A stretch of 64,000 nt of DNA from Parvularcula oceani (GCF_000733125.1 NZ_JPHU01000007.1:117148-181147), one strand, 5' to 3'. Shown: positions 1 through 9,708, numbered from the stretch's first letter. The notes: a model not told the origin generated them from the letters alone. Program-made: numbers and translations.

Positions 1-1
1 G

Positions 2-484
2 GGCCTCGTTCCCTGCACGCCGCAGGGCTCGATGATGCTCGCCGCCGAGGCGCTGCCGGATCTGACCGGCAAGACGGCCGTGGTGGTCGGGCGCTCGATC
101 CTCGTCGGCAAGCCGCTGGCGCTCCTCCTCCAGGCGGCGAATGCGACGGTCACCATGGCGCATTCGCGCACGGCGGACCTTCAAGCCGTCTGCCGGGAGG
201 CGGACGTGCTCTGCGCCGCCGTCGGCCGCCCGGGCCTTCTGACCAAGGACCACGTCAAGCTCGGCGCCGTCGTCATTGATGTCGGCATCAACCGCGTGGA
301 TGCGCCCGAAAAGGGTGAGGGCAAGACGAAGCTCGTCGGCGACGTCGCGCCCGATGCGGCGGAGGTCGCAGGCGCGATGACGCCCGTTCCCGGCGGCGTC
401 GGCCCGATGACCATTGCCTGCCTGCTGCGCAACACCGTCCTCGCCGCCGCGCGCAGAAGGGGTCTCGCCGACCCCGACGTCTGA
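2..484 (+). CDS. folD: Methylenetetrahydrofolate dehydrogenase/cyclohydrolase FolD, 5'-truncated
   Basis: C-terminal half of FolD, the cytoplasmic enzyme that interconverts 5,10-methylene-THF and 10-formyl-THF with NADP+. The reading frame is open from base 2, and the first residues carry the PCTP.G motif of the family, followed by the dinucleotide-binding stretch [12 protein letters not shown] and the C-terminal [10 protein letters not shown] signature. About 160 residues are visible against a usual length near 290, so the start lies outside the window. The Asn/Ser substitution in the 'GRS.(I/L)VG' loop is normal. The next gene is on the opposite strand, converging with it 15 bp downstream. 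Identification is firm. Confidence 0.95.
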   Translation, partial: GLVPCTPQGSMMLAAEALPDLTGKTAVVVGRSILVGKPLALLLQAANATVTMAHSRTADLQAVCREADVLCAAVGRPGLLTKDHVKLGAVVIDVGINRVDAPEKGEGKTKLVGDVAPDAAEVAGAMTPVPGGVGPMTIACLLRNTVLAAARRRGLADPDV

Positions 485-499
485 CCCGCCAAGGCCGGC

Positions 500-1420
500 T
501 CAGCTCGTCAGCAGGAAGACGCCGAACCAGTCTTTCTCGTCCGTCCACATCCGGTCGAGGCGCCAGCCCGCGCGCCCGGCCAGCGCCTCGAAGCCGTCCA
601 CCGTATATTTGTGCGAATTCTCGGTGTGGATGGTCTCGCCCTCGGCGAAGGCGATCTCCTCGCCCGCCACCGTGACGGTCTGCGGCAGGGCGGAGACGAG
701 GTGCATCTCGATCCGCTCGCGCTGCGCATTCCATCGCGCCTCGTGCCGGAAATGCATGAGGTCGAAATCGGCGCCGAGCTCGCGGTTGATGCGCGTGAGA
801 AGGTTGAGATTGAACGCGGCCGTCACGCCGCCCGCATCGTCATAGGCCGCGCGCAGCACCGATTCGTCCTTCACGAGATCCGCCCCGACGAGGAAAGCGG
901 CGCCGGTTCCGAGGGTCTTGAGGCTCTCGCGCAGGAAGTCCTCCGCGCCGCCCGTATCGAAATTCCCGATGGTCGAGCCGGGGAAGAAGCCGAGCCGCGA
1001 GGAGGCCTCCGAGAAGGCGGATGGCAGCGTCGTCGCTTTCGTGAAGTCGGCCGCCTGCGGGACGACCTCAAGCGCGAGGAAGCGGGTCCGGAGGCCGTCC
1101 GCCGCCTCCTCGAGAAATGCCGCGGCGATGTCGATCGGCACATAGACGGATGGCGAGATCGCTTCGATGAGGCGGACGGATTTCCGGCTCGATCCGCTGC
1201 CGAACTCGGCCACTGCCGCGCCGGAGAACCGCTCGGCAAGGTCGGGAAGCGCCTCGTCGAAGATGCCGTCCTCGGTCCGGGTGGGGTAGTATTCGGGAAC
1301 CGCCGTGATCTCCTCGAACAGCTCGGAGCCGCGCTGGTCGTACAGCCATTTCGGGCTCAGCGCCTTCTGCTTCTGGCGCAGGCCGGCCAGCACCTCGCGG
1401 GCGAACTCCGTATCGGTCAC
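500..1420 (-). CDS. egtD: L-histidine N-alpha-methyltransferase EgtD
   Basis: Predicted SAM-dependent methyltransferase (306 residues) that trimethylates histidine to hercynine, the first step of ergothioneine synthesis. The N-terminus has the family pattern PKWLYDQRGSELFEEIT..PEYYPTRTE, then the SAM-binding AEFGSGSSRKS around residues 90-100, and the PGSTIGNF segment. It lies 38 bp downstream of egtB on the same strand, so the two probably form one transcript. No egtA, egtC or egtE is visible nearby, which fits an alphaproteobacterial two-gene layout in which other thiol donors or lyases are encoded elsewhere. The function is inferred from family motifs plus the adjoining egtB. Confidence 0.93.
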   Translation of the reverse strand: MTDTEFAREVLAGLRQKQKALSPKWLYDQRGSELFEEITAVPEYYPTRTEDGIFDEALPDLAERFSGAAVAEFGSGSSRKSVRLIEAISPSVYVPIDIAAAFLEEAADGLRTRFLALEVVPQAADFTKATTLPSAFSEASSRLGFFPGSTIGNFDTGGAEDFLRESLKTLGTGAAFLVGADLVKDESVLRAAYDDAGGVTAAFNLNLLTRINRELGADFDLMHFRHEARWNAQRERIEMHLVSALPQTVTVAGEEIAFAEGETIHTENSHKYTVDGFEALAGRAGWRLDRMWTDEKDWFGVFLLTS

Positions 1421-1458
1421 TTGGTCTGTCTTTCGATTGAGGTTCAGGCGTCTGGGCT

Positions 1459-2736
1459 TCAGGCGTCGCGCGCGAGGCGGAGGCCGGAGAACTGCCAGCG
1501 TTTGTCGGGCGCGAAGAAGTTCCGATAGGTGGCGCGGACATGGCCCGGCGGGGTCGCGCAGGACCCGCCGCGCAGGACCATCTGGCCGGACATGAACTTG
1601 CCGTTATATTCGCCGACCGCGCCCTCGGCGGCGCGGAAGCCCGGATAGGGCAGGAAGGCGCTGGCCGTCCATTCCCATACATCGCCGTAAAGACCCGACA
1701 GCGCGCCGCCATCCTGCGGCGCCGGGCGGAGCCTGCCGCTGCCCGCATCGTTCCCTTCGGCCGGCCGATCCCGCGCAGCCACCTCCCATTCATGCTCGGT
1801 CGGCAGGCGCGCGCCCTCCCATTGCGCCGCGGCCCAGCTGGCGAAGGCATCGGCCTCGTAGAAGCTGACATGGGCGACGGGCGCATCGTCGTCGATCGGC
1901 TGGCGGCCGCGCAGGGTCATGACGCTCCAGCCGTCTTTGTCTTTCCGCCAGTATTCCGGCGCGATCCAGTCCTGCGCCTGCCGCGCCGCCCAGCCATCGG
2001 ACAGCCAGAGGAGCGGGTCGTCATAGCCCCCATCCTCGATGAAGGCGCGCCATTCCCCGCAGGTCACCGCGCGATTGCGCAGGGCGAAGGGGCGCAGAAG
2101 CGCGTCATGGGCAGGTCCCTCGCAATCGAAGGCGAAGCCTCCGCCCTCGTGCCCGACCCGGAGGATGCCGCCATCATGGCTCGTCCACCCGGCGCCGTCA
2201 CGCGCCGCGGTGACGGGAAGGGGGGTGGGGGACCTGTAGGCCGGCTCGATCGGGTTCTGCGCGAAGGCGTGCAGGATGTCGGTCAGGAACAGCTCCTGAT
2301 GCTGTTCCTCATGGGAGAGGCCGAGCGTGACGAGCGCGGGATCCGCGGTGCCCTGTTCGAGAGCGTCCGCCATCGCCGCATCGACATGGGCGCGGTAGGA
2401 GAGGACCTCCTCAAGAGAGGGGCGGGTCAGGAGCCCCCTTCTCGCCCGCTCGTGCCGCTCTCCCACGGCCTCGTAATAGGAGTTGAAGAGAAAGCCGAAT
2501 TTGGGATCGTAGGTCTCGTACCCCTCCAGCTTCGCGAGCAGGAAGGTTTCGAAGAACCAGGTCGTGTGGGCGAGGTGCCATTTGGCGGGGCTCGCATCGT
2601 CCATGGACTGGACGGTGGCATCGGCATCCGACAGGCCCTCGGCGAGGCCGAGCGTCGCGCCGCGCACCGACCGGTAGCGGTCCGCGAGAGAATGAGCAGA
2701 GCCTTGCGAACGTTCTGCCGGGGTCTTGCTGGCCAA
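1459..2736 (-). CDS. egtB: Ergothioneine synthase EgtB (hercynine oxygenase)
   Basis: Non-haem iron sulfoxide synthase joining hercynine to a thiol donor. The N-terminal DinB-like half shows [15 protein letters not shown] and [11 protein letters not shown]; the HEEQH histidines match the iron ligands of the family. The C-terminal half is a formylglycine-generating-enzyme-type fold with WEWTAS and [20 protein letters not shown]. The open frame runs far upstream over nadD, but family length (about 425 residues) and a GGGAGA Shine-Dalgarno six bases before a TTG support a TTG start at 2736; a GTG at 2754 is the alternative. It forms a divergent pair with nadD, whose start is 81 bp away. egtD follows in the same direction. 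Confidence 0.92.
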   Translation of the reverse strand: MASKTPAERSQGSAHSLADRYRSVRGATLGLAEGLSDADATVQSMDDASPAKWHLAHTTWFFETFLLAKLEGYETYDPKFGFLFNSYYEAVGERHERARRGLLTRPSLEEVLSYRAHVDAAMADALEQGTADPALVTLGLSHEEQHQELFLTDILHAFAQNPIEPAYRSPTPLPVTAARDGAGWTSHDGGILRVGHEGGGFAFDCEGPAHDALLRPFALRNRAVTCGEWRAFIEDGGYDDPLLWLSDGWAARQAQDWIAPEYWRKDKDGWSVMTLRGRQPIDDDAPVAHVSFYEADAFASWAAAQWEGARLPTEHEWEVAARDRPAEGNDAGSGRLRPAPQDGGALSGLYGDVWEWTASAFLPYPGFRAAEGAVGEYNGKFMSGQMVLRGGSCATPPGHVRATYRNFFAPDKRWQFSGLRLARDA

Positions 2737-2817
2737 GAGATGTCTCCCGCTCACTATGATGAGACGTTTGCAGCTTGCTTGCGCTTCGGCAACGCGGTGC
2801 GTTAGCGCGGGGCCGCC

Positions 2818-3438
2818 ATGAGACGTCACGAGCGCGCGATACCTTCCTTCCGGCCCGGCCAGCGCGTGGGCCTGTTCGGCGGGTCGTTCAATCCGGCGCA
2901 TGGCGGGCATCTCGCCGTGGCGGAGGCTGCGCGCGCCGCCTGCCGCCTCGACCGCGTGGTCTGGCTCGTCAGTCCCGGCAATCCGCTCAAGAGCGCGAAG
3001 GAGTATCTCGGCTATGGCGAGCGCCTCGCGCGGGCGAAGGCGCTGACGAAGGGGCGGCCCTGGATCGAGGTCTCGGCTGCCGAAGCCCGTCTTGGCACCC
3101 GCTACACGGCGGACACGCTGACGGCGCTCAAAAAGCGCGGGCCGAATGCGAATTTCGTCTGGATCATGGGCGCCGACAGCCTGGCGGGCTTCTCGCGCTG
3201 GCGGGACTGGCGCTTGATCGCGCAGATGATGCCGATCCTCGTGGTCAGCCGCCCCGGCGCGACCATGAAGGCGCTGAAAGGGCGGGCAGGCCTCAGGCTG
3301 TCCCGCTTCCGCCTGCCGCCGGCGCTGGCGCCGACGCTGCCGAAGCGGCGCCCGCCGGCATGGATCTTTCTTCCGGCGGTGCATGACCCGGCCAGCGCCA
3401 CCGCCATTCGCGCCGAATTGTTTACCCTTCCGAAATGA
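2818..3438 (+). CDS. nadD: Nicotinate-nucleotide adenylyltransferase NadD
   Basis: Transfers AMP from ATP to nicotinate mononucleotide in NAD synthesis (206 residues). The nucleotidyltransferase motif [18 protein letters not shown] sits at residues 19-36, [11 protein letters not shown] lies mid-protein, and the C-terminal S..T.IR motif is seen as SATAIRAEL. The start ATG is the first in the frame and gives a short basic N-terminal extension. The stop overlaps the rsfS start in an ATGA, so nadD and rsfS are translationally coupled, as in most alphaproteobacteria. Confidence 0.95.
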   Translation: MRRHERAIPSFRPGQRVGLFGGSFNPAHGGHLAVAEAARAACRLDRVVWLVSPGNPLKSAKEYLGYGERLARAKALTKGRPWIEVSAAEARLGTRYTADTLTALKKRGPNANFVWIMGADSLAGFSRWRDWRLIAQMMPILVVSRPGATMKALKGRAGLRLSRFRLPPALAPTLPKRRPPAWIFLPAVHDPASATAIRAELFTLPK

Positions 3439-3992
3439 ACACTACCGCCGAGGCGGTCGCGCTGTTATCTTGGGACTGTCGCCGCGTCCGTGCGACGCTT
3501 GTTGAGGAGCAAGAGCTGATCGCTTCGCTTAGTTCCGGTGCCGACCTGCGGGTCGTCGCACCCGACCATGAGGGTCCGGCCGCGCCGGAAGCCTCTTCTG
3601 CGGGCCGGGCGCCCGCGCCGGCCCTGCCGCTCGTCCTGAACCGCCTCGAAGAGGACCAGGCCGAGGATGTTGTCCATATCGACCTGACCGGAAAATCCGA
3701 TGTCGCGGATGCCATGATCGTGGCCTCCGGCCGCTCGCAGCGGCATGTCGGCGCCATCGCCGACAAGATCCTGCGCGATCTCAAGGATGGCGGTCACGGC
3801 ACCGTCTCCGCCGAAGGCATGCCCGCCTGCGATTGGGTGCTGATCGATGCGGGAGACGTCATCGTGCACCTGTTCCGGCCCGAGGTGCGCAGCTTCTACA
3901 ATCTCGAGCGCATCTGGGCGCCCGAGACCTTCGCGCCGGCCAGCGCGCCGCAAAGCACCTACGCCCCGGCGACCGACGCCGGGACCGAGTAG
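3435..3992 (+). CDS. rsfS: Ribosomal silencing factor RsfS
   Basis: RsfS binds ribosomal protein uL14 and blocks subunit joining under nutrient limitation. The conserved domain covers roughly residues 65-170: [24 protein letters not shown], then [15 protein letters not shown] and [10 protein letters not shown]. At 185 residues it is longer than the usual 110-140, owing to an N-terminal Ala/Pro-rich extension of about 60 residues; no better internal start is visible, so the ATGA-coupled ATG after nadD is kept. It is followed directly by rlmH. Confidence 0.93.
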   Translation: MNTTAEAVALLSWDCRRVRATLVEEQELIASLSSGADLRVVAPDHEGPAAPEASSAGRAPAPALPLVLNRLEEDQAEDVVHIDLTGKSDVADAMIVASGRSQRHVGAIADKILRDLKDGGHGTVSAEGMPACDWVLIDAGDVIVHLFRPEVRSFYNLERIWAPETFAPASAPQSTYAPATDAGTE

Positions 3993-3994
3993 GC

Positions 3995-4489
3995 TTGCGT
4001 CTCGGCATCGCGGCCATCGGCAAGGCGAAGCCGGGGCCGCATGAGGCGCTGACGAGCGACTATCTCGGCCGGGCGCAGGCGCTCGGCCGCTCGCTCGGCC
4101 TCAACGGCCCGGACCTCAAGGCGATGGAGGCGCCGCGCGCGCTGGAGGGGGCTGCCCGCCAGGCCCGCGAAGCGGACCTTCTGCGCGACGCCATCCCGCC
4201 CGATGCCCGTCTCATCCTGCTGGACGAGCGGGGAAAGGACCGTTCGAGCCGCGAGCTGGCGGGCCTGATCGGGGCCCAGCGCGACCAGGGCACGCCCGCG
4301 CTCTTCTTCCTGATCGGAGGCGCCGACGGTTTTCCCGCGGAATTCCGAGCGGAACTCCGCCCCCGCACCGTGCAGAGCCTTGCATTCGGACGGGCGACCT
4401 GGCCGCACAGGCTGGTGCGGGCGATGCTGGCGGAGCAGATCTACCGCGCCGCGACGATCCTCGCCGGCCATCCCTATCACCGGGACTGA
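3995..4489 (+). CDS. rlmH: 23S rRNA (pseudouridine1915-N3)-methyltransferase RlmH
   Basis: SPOUT-class methyltransferase acting on pseudouridine 1915 in helix 69 of 23S rRNA. Visible features are LILLDERGKDRSSRELAGLI, FLIGGADGF and the C-terminal LAEQIYRAATILAGHPYHRD, the near-invariant RlmH tail. A TTG start at 3995, two bases after the rsfS stop, gives 164 residues beginning (M)RLGIAAIGKAK, which matches the family N-terminus 'ikIiavGK'. No ATG in this frame is suitable. The gene belongs to the nadD-rsfS-rlmH block. Confidence 0.92.
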   Translation: MRLGIAAIGKAKPGPHEALTSDYLGRAQALGRSLGLNGPDLKAMEAPRALEGAARQAREADLLRDAIPPDARLILLDERGKDRSSRELAGLIGAQRDQGTPALFFLIGGADGFPAEFRAELRPRTVQSLAFGRATWPHRLVRAMLAEQIYRAATILAGHPYHRD

Positions 4490-4542
4490 CCTTACCCAGA
4501 CTTCGCTGGCGGACCGAGCCGCCCCTGCGCTACGGGAGGTCC

Positions 4543-5742
4543 ATGCGCCGCCTCCTGCTGCTCCTCTTCCTCCTCCCGCTGGCCGTGTCCTCCGCCGCCC
4601 ATGCGCAGGACGCGACCGAGGCCGAGCGGCTGCGGGAGATCGAGCGTCTGCGCGAGGAAAAAGCGCGGGACGTCGAGGCGCTGCGCTCGCGGACCGAGCA
4701 GGCGGCGGCGACCCTGCGCCAGCTCAAGGCGCGCCTCGTCGACACGGCCGAGAGCCTTCAGGACGCGGAAGCCAGCGCCACCGAAGCCGAGGCGGCGATC
4801 GCCCGCCTCACCCGGGAGCGGCGCGAGGCGCAGAGCGAACTCCAGACGCGCCGCCGCTCGATGTCGAACGTCCTGGCGGCGCTGCAATCGCTCGAGCGGT
4901 CGCGCCCTCCGGCGCTGGTGGTCTCTCCCGAGGATGCGAACAGGGCGGCGACCGCAGCCGTCGCGCTTTCGGCGGTGACGCCGGAAATCCAGTCGCAGGC
5001 GGCCGCTCTGCGCGCCGATCTCGACCGGATCGAGGCGCTGCGCCTCGAGGCCGAGCGGGAGCGCCTGGCCCTGAGCGAGGCGGAGAGCGCGCTGGCCGAG
5101 CGGCGCCGTCTTCTCGAAGACCTCCTGGCCGAGCGCGAGCGCCGACAGGCGGCGGATGTCACGCGCCTCAGGCGGATCGAGCGCGAGGATGCCGCGCTGG
5201 CAAGAGAGGCGAGCACGCTGCGCGAACTGATCGAGGGCATCGACCGGCGGGACGAGGCGCGCGAGCCGGAGGCGCCGCCGCCTTCGCTGCCGACCCGCCC
5301 GCGGGCGCAGCCGGAGGTCTATGCGGCGCTGCCCGCCAGCTTCGCCGATGCCGCCGCCAAGCTGCCGCTGCCGGCGGCGGGACGCATCGTCACCCGCTTC
5401 GGCGATTCGCTCGAGGGCGGAGGACGGGCGCAGGAGCTCGTTCTCGCCACCCGCCCGGGCGCCGTGGTGACGGCCCCGTTCGGCGGCACGGTGAAATGGG
5501 CGAAGCCTTACGGCGCCCTCGGAAACATCGTGATCCTCGATGTCGGCGACGGCTATTCGGTGGTCCTGATGGGGCTGGGCAGCTTTGCGGTGCGGCGCGA
5601 TGACGAGGTGCGCGCCGGCGAGCCGCTGGGCTATATGGACACTGGCGGCGAAAGAGCCCTGCGGCTGCATATCCGCCGCCAGAACGAGGCGCTCGATCCC
5701 GAGCCCTGGCTGCTGCCCGGCATGATCGCGCAGGCGCAGTGA
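4543..5742 (+). CDS. EnvC-like murein hydrolase activator (degenerate M23 domain)
   Basis: Predicted periplasmic protein of 399 residues: signal peptide MRRLLLLLFLLPLAVSSAAHA, a long charged coiled coil (about residues 25-240), a Pro-rich linker, and a C-terminal LytM/M23 domain (about 280-395). The M23 zinc ligands appear lost: the H...D site reads QELVLATRPG and the HLHFE-type motif reads RLHIR. This is the pattern of EnvC-type activators of amidases rather than active endopeptidases. The position between rlmH and ctpA is the usual alphaproteobacterial site for this gene. Role in septal peptidoglycan splitting is inferred. Confidence 0.88.
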   Translation: MRRLLLLLFLLPLAVSSAAHAQDATEAERLREIERLREEKARDVEALRSRTEQAAATLRQLKARLVDTAESLQDAEASATEAEAAIARLTRERREAQSELQTRRRSMSNVLAALQSLERSRPPALVVSPEDANRAATAAVALSAVTPEIQSQAAALRADLDRIEALRLEAERERLALSEAESALAERRRLLEDLLAERERRQAADVTRLRRIEREDAALAREASTLRELIEGIDRRDEAREPEAPPPSLPTRPRAQPEVYAALPASFADAAAKLPLPAAGRIVTRFGDSLEGGGRAQELVLATRPGAVVTAPFGGTVKWAKPYGALGNIVILDVGDGYSVVLMGLGSFAVRRDDEVRAGEPLGYMDTGGERALRLHIRRQNEALDPEPWLLPGMIAQAQ

Positions 5743-5842
5743 CCCGCCCTACCGGACTGTCACGGCCCGGAAGCTGCAGCACCCTTTGCCAGAGGCGCTT
5801 CACGTGCCACATTGAACCCGTATCAGAACAGGAACGCGACCT

Positions 5843-7297
5843 ATGAAGAAGCGGCTGCCGACCTCCCGCCGGTCTCCGATCATGAGGAGTGCCTCCATGC
5901 CTGCGCTTGCCGCGTCGGCTCTGGCGGGCGGCGCGGTGACGGCCGCTTTCCTCACCAACGGCTTCGCGAGGCCCGGCTTCGATGCCGACACGTTCCGCCA
6001 GCTCGACCTCTTCGGCGAGGTCTTCGAGCAGGTGCACGAGAACTATGTCGAGGATCCCGAGGATGCGGCCCTTGTCGAAGGGGCGATCGACGGCATGCTG
6101 TCCAGCCTCGATCCGCATTCGAGCTATCTGAGCCCCGACGATTTCGGCGCCATGCAGGAGCAGACCCGCGGCTCCTTCGCCGGTCTCGGCATCCAGGTGA
6201 CGCTCGAGACGGAAGAGCCGGGCAAGGGCCTCGTCAAGGTCGTCTCTCCGATCGATGACACGCCGGCCGCCCGCGCCGGCCTCGAGCCCAACGACCTCAT
6301 CTACGAGATCGACGGCGAGAGCGTGTTCGGCATGACGCTGACCGACGCGATCGACCTGATGAAGGGGCCGAAGGGCACGCCGGTCGATCTCAAGATCATC
6401 CGCGAGGACGTCGACGAGCCGCTCGACTTCACGCTGGTGCGCGACGTCGTCACCGTGAACCCGGTCGTCAGCCGCCTCGAGCGGGACGGCTTCGGCTATC
6501 TGCGACTGGCGAGCTTCACGGCGCAGTCCGAGAAGAAGCTGCTCGCCGCGCTCGAAAGCCTCGAAGAGGAAGCGCCCGGAGGGCTGCGCGGCCTCGTCAT
6601 CGACCTGCGGAACAACCCCGGCGGCCTTCTCGACCAGGCCGTCGCGGTGTCCGACGCCTTCCTCGAGGGCGGAGAGATCGTCTCGACGCGCGGCCGCAAG
6701 GCGAAGGATTCGATGCGCGAACTCGGCAGCCCGGGCGATCTCCTCGCGGGCAAGCCGATCGTGGTTCTCGTCAATGGCGGTTCGGCCTCGGCCTCCGAGA
6801 TCGTGGCCGGCGCGCTCCAGGACCGGAACCGCGCCCTGCTTCTGGGAACCAAGACCTTCGGGAAGGGCTCGGTCCAGACCGTGCTGCCGCTGCAGAACGG
6901 CATGAACGGCGCGCTTCGCCTGACCACGGCGCGCTACTACACGCCGTCGGGCCGCTCGATCCAGGCCCAGGGCATCGTGCCCGACATCGTCATGCCGATC
7001 ACCCGGCCCGGCCAGGAAGAGCCGACGGAACGCCGCTCCGAAGCCGATCTCCGCGGCGCCCTCGACGTGCCCGCCGAGGACGACCAGCTCAGCACCTCCC
7101 AACAGATCCTGATGGAAGGCCAGGCGGAGCTCGAGCGGCAGGAGCGCGAAGAAGAGAATGCCACGGCGCTCTTCGTCGAGCCGGTGGAGTGCCCCGAGGG
7201 CGAAGATTGCCAGCTCAACCGGGCGCTCGACATTCTCGAGGACCAGGTCCGCTACGACCAGCTTCTCGCCGATGCCGGCATGATCGAGCGGCGCTGA
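5843..7297 (+). CDS. ctpA: S41 family C-terminal processing peptidase (CtpA)
   Basis: Periplasmic serine protease of 484 residues. An uncleaved or late signal sequence lies near residues 15-40. A PDZ domain follows (about 110-195, GLGIQVT...PAARAGLEPNDLIYEIDG) and then the S41 domain with LVIDLRNNPGGLL, the catalytic-Ser segment GGSASASEIVAGALQ (Ser near 316) and the catalytic Lys341 in KTFGKGSVQT. A C-terminal tail of about 80 residues is acidic and holds two cysteines (CPEGEDC). It follows the EnvC-like gene by 100 bp. Such proteases trim peptidoglycan hydrolases or membrane proteins. Confidence 0.93.
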   Translation: MKKRLPTSRRSPIMRSASMPALAASALAGGAVTAAFLTNGFARPGFDADTFRQLDLFGEVFEQVHENYVEDPEDAALVEGAIDGMLSSLDPHSSYLSPDDFGAMQEQTRGSFAGLGIQVTLETEEPGKGLVKVVSPIDDTPAARAGLEPNDLIYEIDGESVFGMTLTDAIDLMKGPKGTPVDLKIIREDVDEPLDFTLVRDVVTVNPVVSRLERDGFGYLRLASFTAQSEKKLLAALESLEEEAPGGLRGLVIDLRNNPGGLLDQAVAVSDAFLEGGEIVSTRGRKAKDSMRELGSPGDLLAGKPIVVLVNGGSASASEIVAGALQDRNRALLLGTKTFGKGSVQTVLPLQNGMNGALRLTTARYYTPSGRSIQAQGIVPDIVMPITRPGQEEPTERRSEADLRGALDVPAEDDQLSTSQQILMEGQAELERQEREEENATALFVEPVECPEGEDCQLNRALDILEDQVRYDQLLADAGMIERR

Positions 7298-7322
7298 CGC
7301 GCCGCTCTTTCCTCGCCGGCCG

Positions 7323-8186
7323 TCACTCGGCCGGCGATGCCGCTTTCCTGCCGGTGGGCGTGTCGGGCTCCGTCGTCGGAACGCCCGCCGCCGCGGCCTC
7401 CTTGCGCTGGGCCAGCAGGATGTTGCGATAGCGGCTCTGCACCACCGACACGCAGACCATCACGAAGATCACGAAGTAGAAGGTCGCCTTCGACATCGCC
7501 TGCACCTCGAAGCCGAAGAAGTGCATGTGGGCGAGGTGGCCCGCATCCGACAGCAGCAGGACGCCGACGACCAGAAGGATGAAGAGCCCGAGCACCTCAT
7601 AGGCCCGGTTCTTCTCCAGGAAGGTCGCGACATGATCCGAGAGCCAGATCATCAGGCCGCCGCCCGCCAGGATCGCCACGGCGAGGATGACGAAGACCTC
7701 CGACAGCGCGATCGCCGAGAGCAGGCTGTCGAAGCTGAAGATCAGGTTCATCGCCACGATCCAGAACAGGGCGCCGCCGACGCTGCGCTTCGGGCTCGTC
7801 TCGGCATGTTCCAGGTGATCGACCGATAGCAGGTGGAAGATCTCCTTCATCGCCGTCCAGATGATGAATCCTCCGCCGAACAGCGTGACCAGCGCCCGCA
7901 CCGTGAACTCGCCTGTGAAGGGCCGGGTCTCGATCGAGAACAAGGGCTCGGTCATCGCCGAGAACAGGAACAGGACCAGGATCAGGAGGACGAGGCGGAA
8001 GGCCACGGCCAGGCCGATGCCCATGCGCCGCACGAAGCGCTGCCGCTCAGGCGCCACGCGGCGGCTTTCGATCGTGATGTAGAGAAGGTTGTCGAAGCCC
8101 AGAACCGCCTGAAGCAGAATCACCATCAGAAGCGTGAACAGGTTGGAAAGCGTGAACACGCCCTCGAAGCTGAAGATATCGGTCAC
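7323..8186 (-). CDS. TerC family integral membrane protein
   Basis: 287-residue membrane protein of the TerC/Alx family, members of which handle Mn2+ or other metal ions. Visible hallmarks are LQAVLGFDNLLYITIES near the N-terminus, with an acidic residue inside a helix, and the paired WIVAMNLIFSFDSLLSAIALS later. About seven hydrophobic segments are evident. The GTG start is backed by GAGGGAG six bases upstream. It is converging with ctpA; the intergenic 25 bp and the end of the gene hold a GCCGGCCG/CGGCCGGC palindrome. No Mn riboswitch was recognised upstream. The exact substrate is unknown. Confidence 0.87.
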   Translation of the reverse strand: MTDIFSFEGVFTLSNLFTLLMVILLQAVLGFDNLLYITIESRRVAPERQRFVRRMGIGLAVAFRLVLLILVLFLFSAMTEPLFSIETRPFTGEFTVRALVTLFGGGFIIWTAMKEIFHLLSVDHLEHAETSPKRSVGGALFWIVAMNLIFSFDSLLSAIALSEVFVILAVAILAGGGLMIWLSDHVATFLEKNRAYEVLGLFILLVVGVLLLSDAGHLAHMHFFGFEVQAMSKATFYFVIFVMVCVSVVQSRYRNILLAQRKEAAAAGVPTTEPDTPTGRKAASPAE

Positions 8187-8271
8187 GTGTCACTCCCTCG
8201 AATCCCGTTGCAGGATGGCGACTTGCGGCAGCCTGTCCAGAGGGCATGACCGTCGCGGCCGGCCGGCGGCC

Positions 8272-8309
8272 GAAAAGGCGAAGGCCCGCACGAGCAGGGC
8301 GGGCCTTCG
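8272..8309 (-). terminator. Rho-independent terminator after the zntB/corA gene
   Basis: On the minus strand a perfect 10-bp stem GAAGGCCCGC/GCGGGCCTTC with a 9-base loop is followed by GCCTTTTC. It lies about 80 bp after the stop of the CorA-family gene and 85 bp before terC, so it should separate the two transcripts; an attenuator in a terC leader is a less likely reading. Confidence 0.7.
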
Positions 8310-8387
8310 GTCTTCGATCGGAAGGTTTCGTACAGGAGGTACCCGGGCGTCCTCGCAACAAGCGTGCCACCCGAAGGCGCGCCGCCT

Positions 8388-9413
8388 TCAGCCGGGGCGC
8401 AGCCAGCCGAGCCGGTAGAAGACGAAGCCGAGAAGCCCGCCCAGTGCCGCGCAGAACGCGCAGACGATCCAGAATGCCGGCTGCCATTCCGCCCCCGGCA
8501 TGCCCGCGACATTGATGCCCAGAAGGCCGGTGACGAATCCGAGCGGCAGGAAGACCGCCGACACCACGGAGAGGATCATCATGTTCCGGTTCATCTCGTC
8601 GGCGCGCCGCGCGGCGATCTGCTCGTGGATGACGGCGGCGCGCTCGCGCGTGATGTCCAGCTCTTCGACGACGCGCGTCACCCGGTCGGCCTCCTCGCGC
8701 GCCGTCACCCTTTCGGAGGCCGGCAGCAGGGGCGACTCGGTGGTGGCGAAGCGCATCACGGCTTCGCGCTGCGGCGCGATATAGCGGCGGAAGACGAGCG
8801 CGTCGTGGCGCATGGAGGACAGCTCTGCGCGGATATCGGCCGCGTCGGGGCGAAGGCTCAGCTCCTCGAGGCCGTCCACGCGGTCCGACAGGGCGTCCAC
8901 GACGGGCTCGATCCGGTCGTTGAGGCCGGACACGATGCGCAAGAGGAGCGTTCCGGGATCGGCGGGAGCCCTGTCCGAACGCAGATCCTCGCGGATGGCC
9001 TCGATCGCGACCGAGCGCTGCCGCCGGACCGTGATGAGGCGGCCGGGCTCAAGGTGGATGCGCAGGGACAGCATCTCTTCGGGCTCGTGGCCCTCATTGA
9101 GGTTCACGCCCCGCAGGTTCATCAGGATCTGGCCGTCATGGGGCGTGAAGCGGGGACGGGTCTCCAGCGCGAAGAGCGCCCGCTGCGTCGTCTCGTCGAG
9201 ATCCATGTGGACCGGCGCCCAGAGGCGCGCCGCGTCGAGTTCGAAATGCAGCCAGACATAGCCGCCCTCGGGCGGGCGCAGGGCGGGGTCGGCTGCGAGC
9301 GTTTCGGGCAGGATCGGATGCGCGCCGCCATCGGCATCCACGAGGAAGCCTTCGAGCAGCCCGGTCCGGGAGGCCGGGGCAGGAGGAGCGGGCCTTTCTA
9401 AAGGGGAGGACAT
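8388..9413 (-). CDS. ZntB-type CorA-family cation transporter
   Basis: 341-residue CorA-superfamily protein: a large cytoplasmic N-terminal domain with a long helical stalk, then two closely spaced C-terminal transmembrane helices (about 285-335). The loop/GMN region reads FVTGLLGINVAGMPG, the form found in ZntB zinc transporters rather than the YGMN of CorA Mg2+ channels, so zinc is the more likely ion. tRNA-Met lies 41 bp upstream on the same strand. Confidence 0.88.
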   Translation of the reverse strand: MSSPLERPAPPAPASRTGLLEGFLVDADGGAHPILPETLAADPALRPPEGGYVWLHFELDAARLWAPVHMDLDETTQRALFALETRPRFTPHDGQILMNLRGVNLNEGHEPEEMLSLRIHLEPGRLITVRRQRSVAIEAIREDLRSDRAPADPGTLLLRIVSGLNDRIEPVVDALSDRVDGLEELSLRPDAADIRAELSSMRHDALVFRRYIAPQREAVMRFATTESPLLPASERVTAREEADRVTRVVEELDITRERAAVIHEQIAARRADEMNRNMMILSVVSAVFLPLGFVTGLLGINVAGMPGAEWQPAFWIVCAFCAALGGLLGFVFYRLGWLRPG

Positions 9414-9454
9414 GGCCCGACCCTAGGGGGGTTCGGCGCGGCGCGGTAGGGAGG

Positions 9455-9531
9455 TGGTAGCGGAGGAGGGACTTGAACCCCCGACACGCGGATTATGATT
9501 CCGCTGCTCTAACCAGCTGAGCTACTCCGCC
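9455..9531 (-). tRNA. tRNA-Met (anticodon CAU, elongator type)
   Basis: A 77-base cloverleaf with the CCA end encoded. The acceptor stem GGCGGAG pairs with CTCCGCT (with a wobble), the D-arm is AGCTCAGCTGGTTAGAGC, and the anticodon stem GCGGA/TCCGC encloses the loop ATCATAA, giving CAU. The T-arm is GGGGGTTCAAGTCCC. The body matches the elongator tRNA-Met of alphaproteobacteria; a lysidine-modified tRNA-Ile2 would have a different stem and is less likely. Confidence 0.93.
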
Positions 9532-9708
9532 AACGCGGTGTCCTATGCCCAAGAGTGCAGGCGCTTGTCAACGCGAAGCTTGCGGCTCTTCGCGGGGGGC
9601 GTGTTACACTTCGCGACACAGACGGCTCGTCACGGCGCAATCCTGCGACGCGCGCTCCCTAAAGAAGAGAGACCGGCAGCCAGAACGCTGCCAGACGAGG
9701 AGACCGGA

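Noticed and set aside
8187..8290. Possible manganese (yybP-ykoY) riboswitch before terC
   Set aside because: The leader is only about 85 bases after a terminator, and I could not find the paired conserved loops of that riboswitch.
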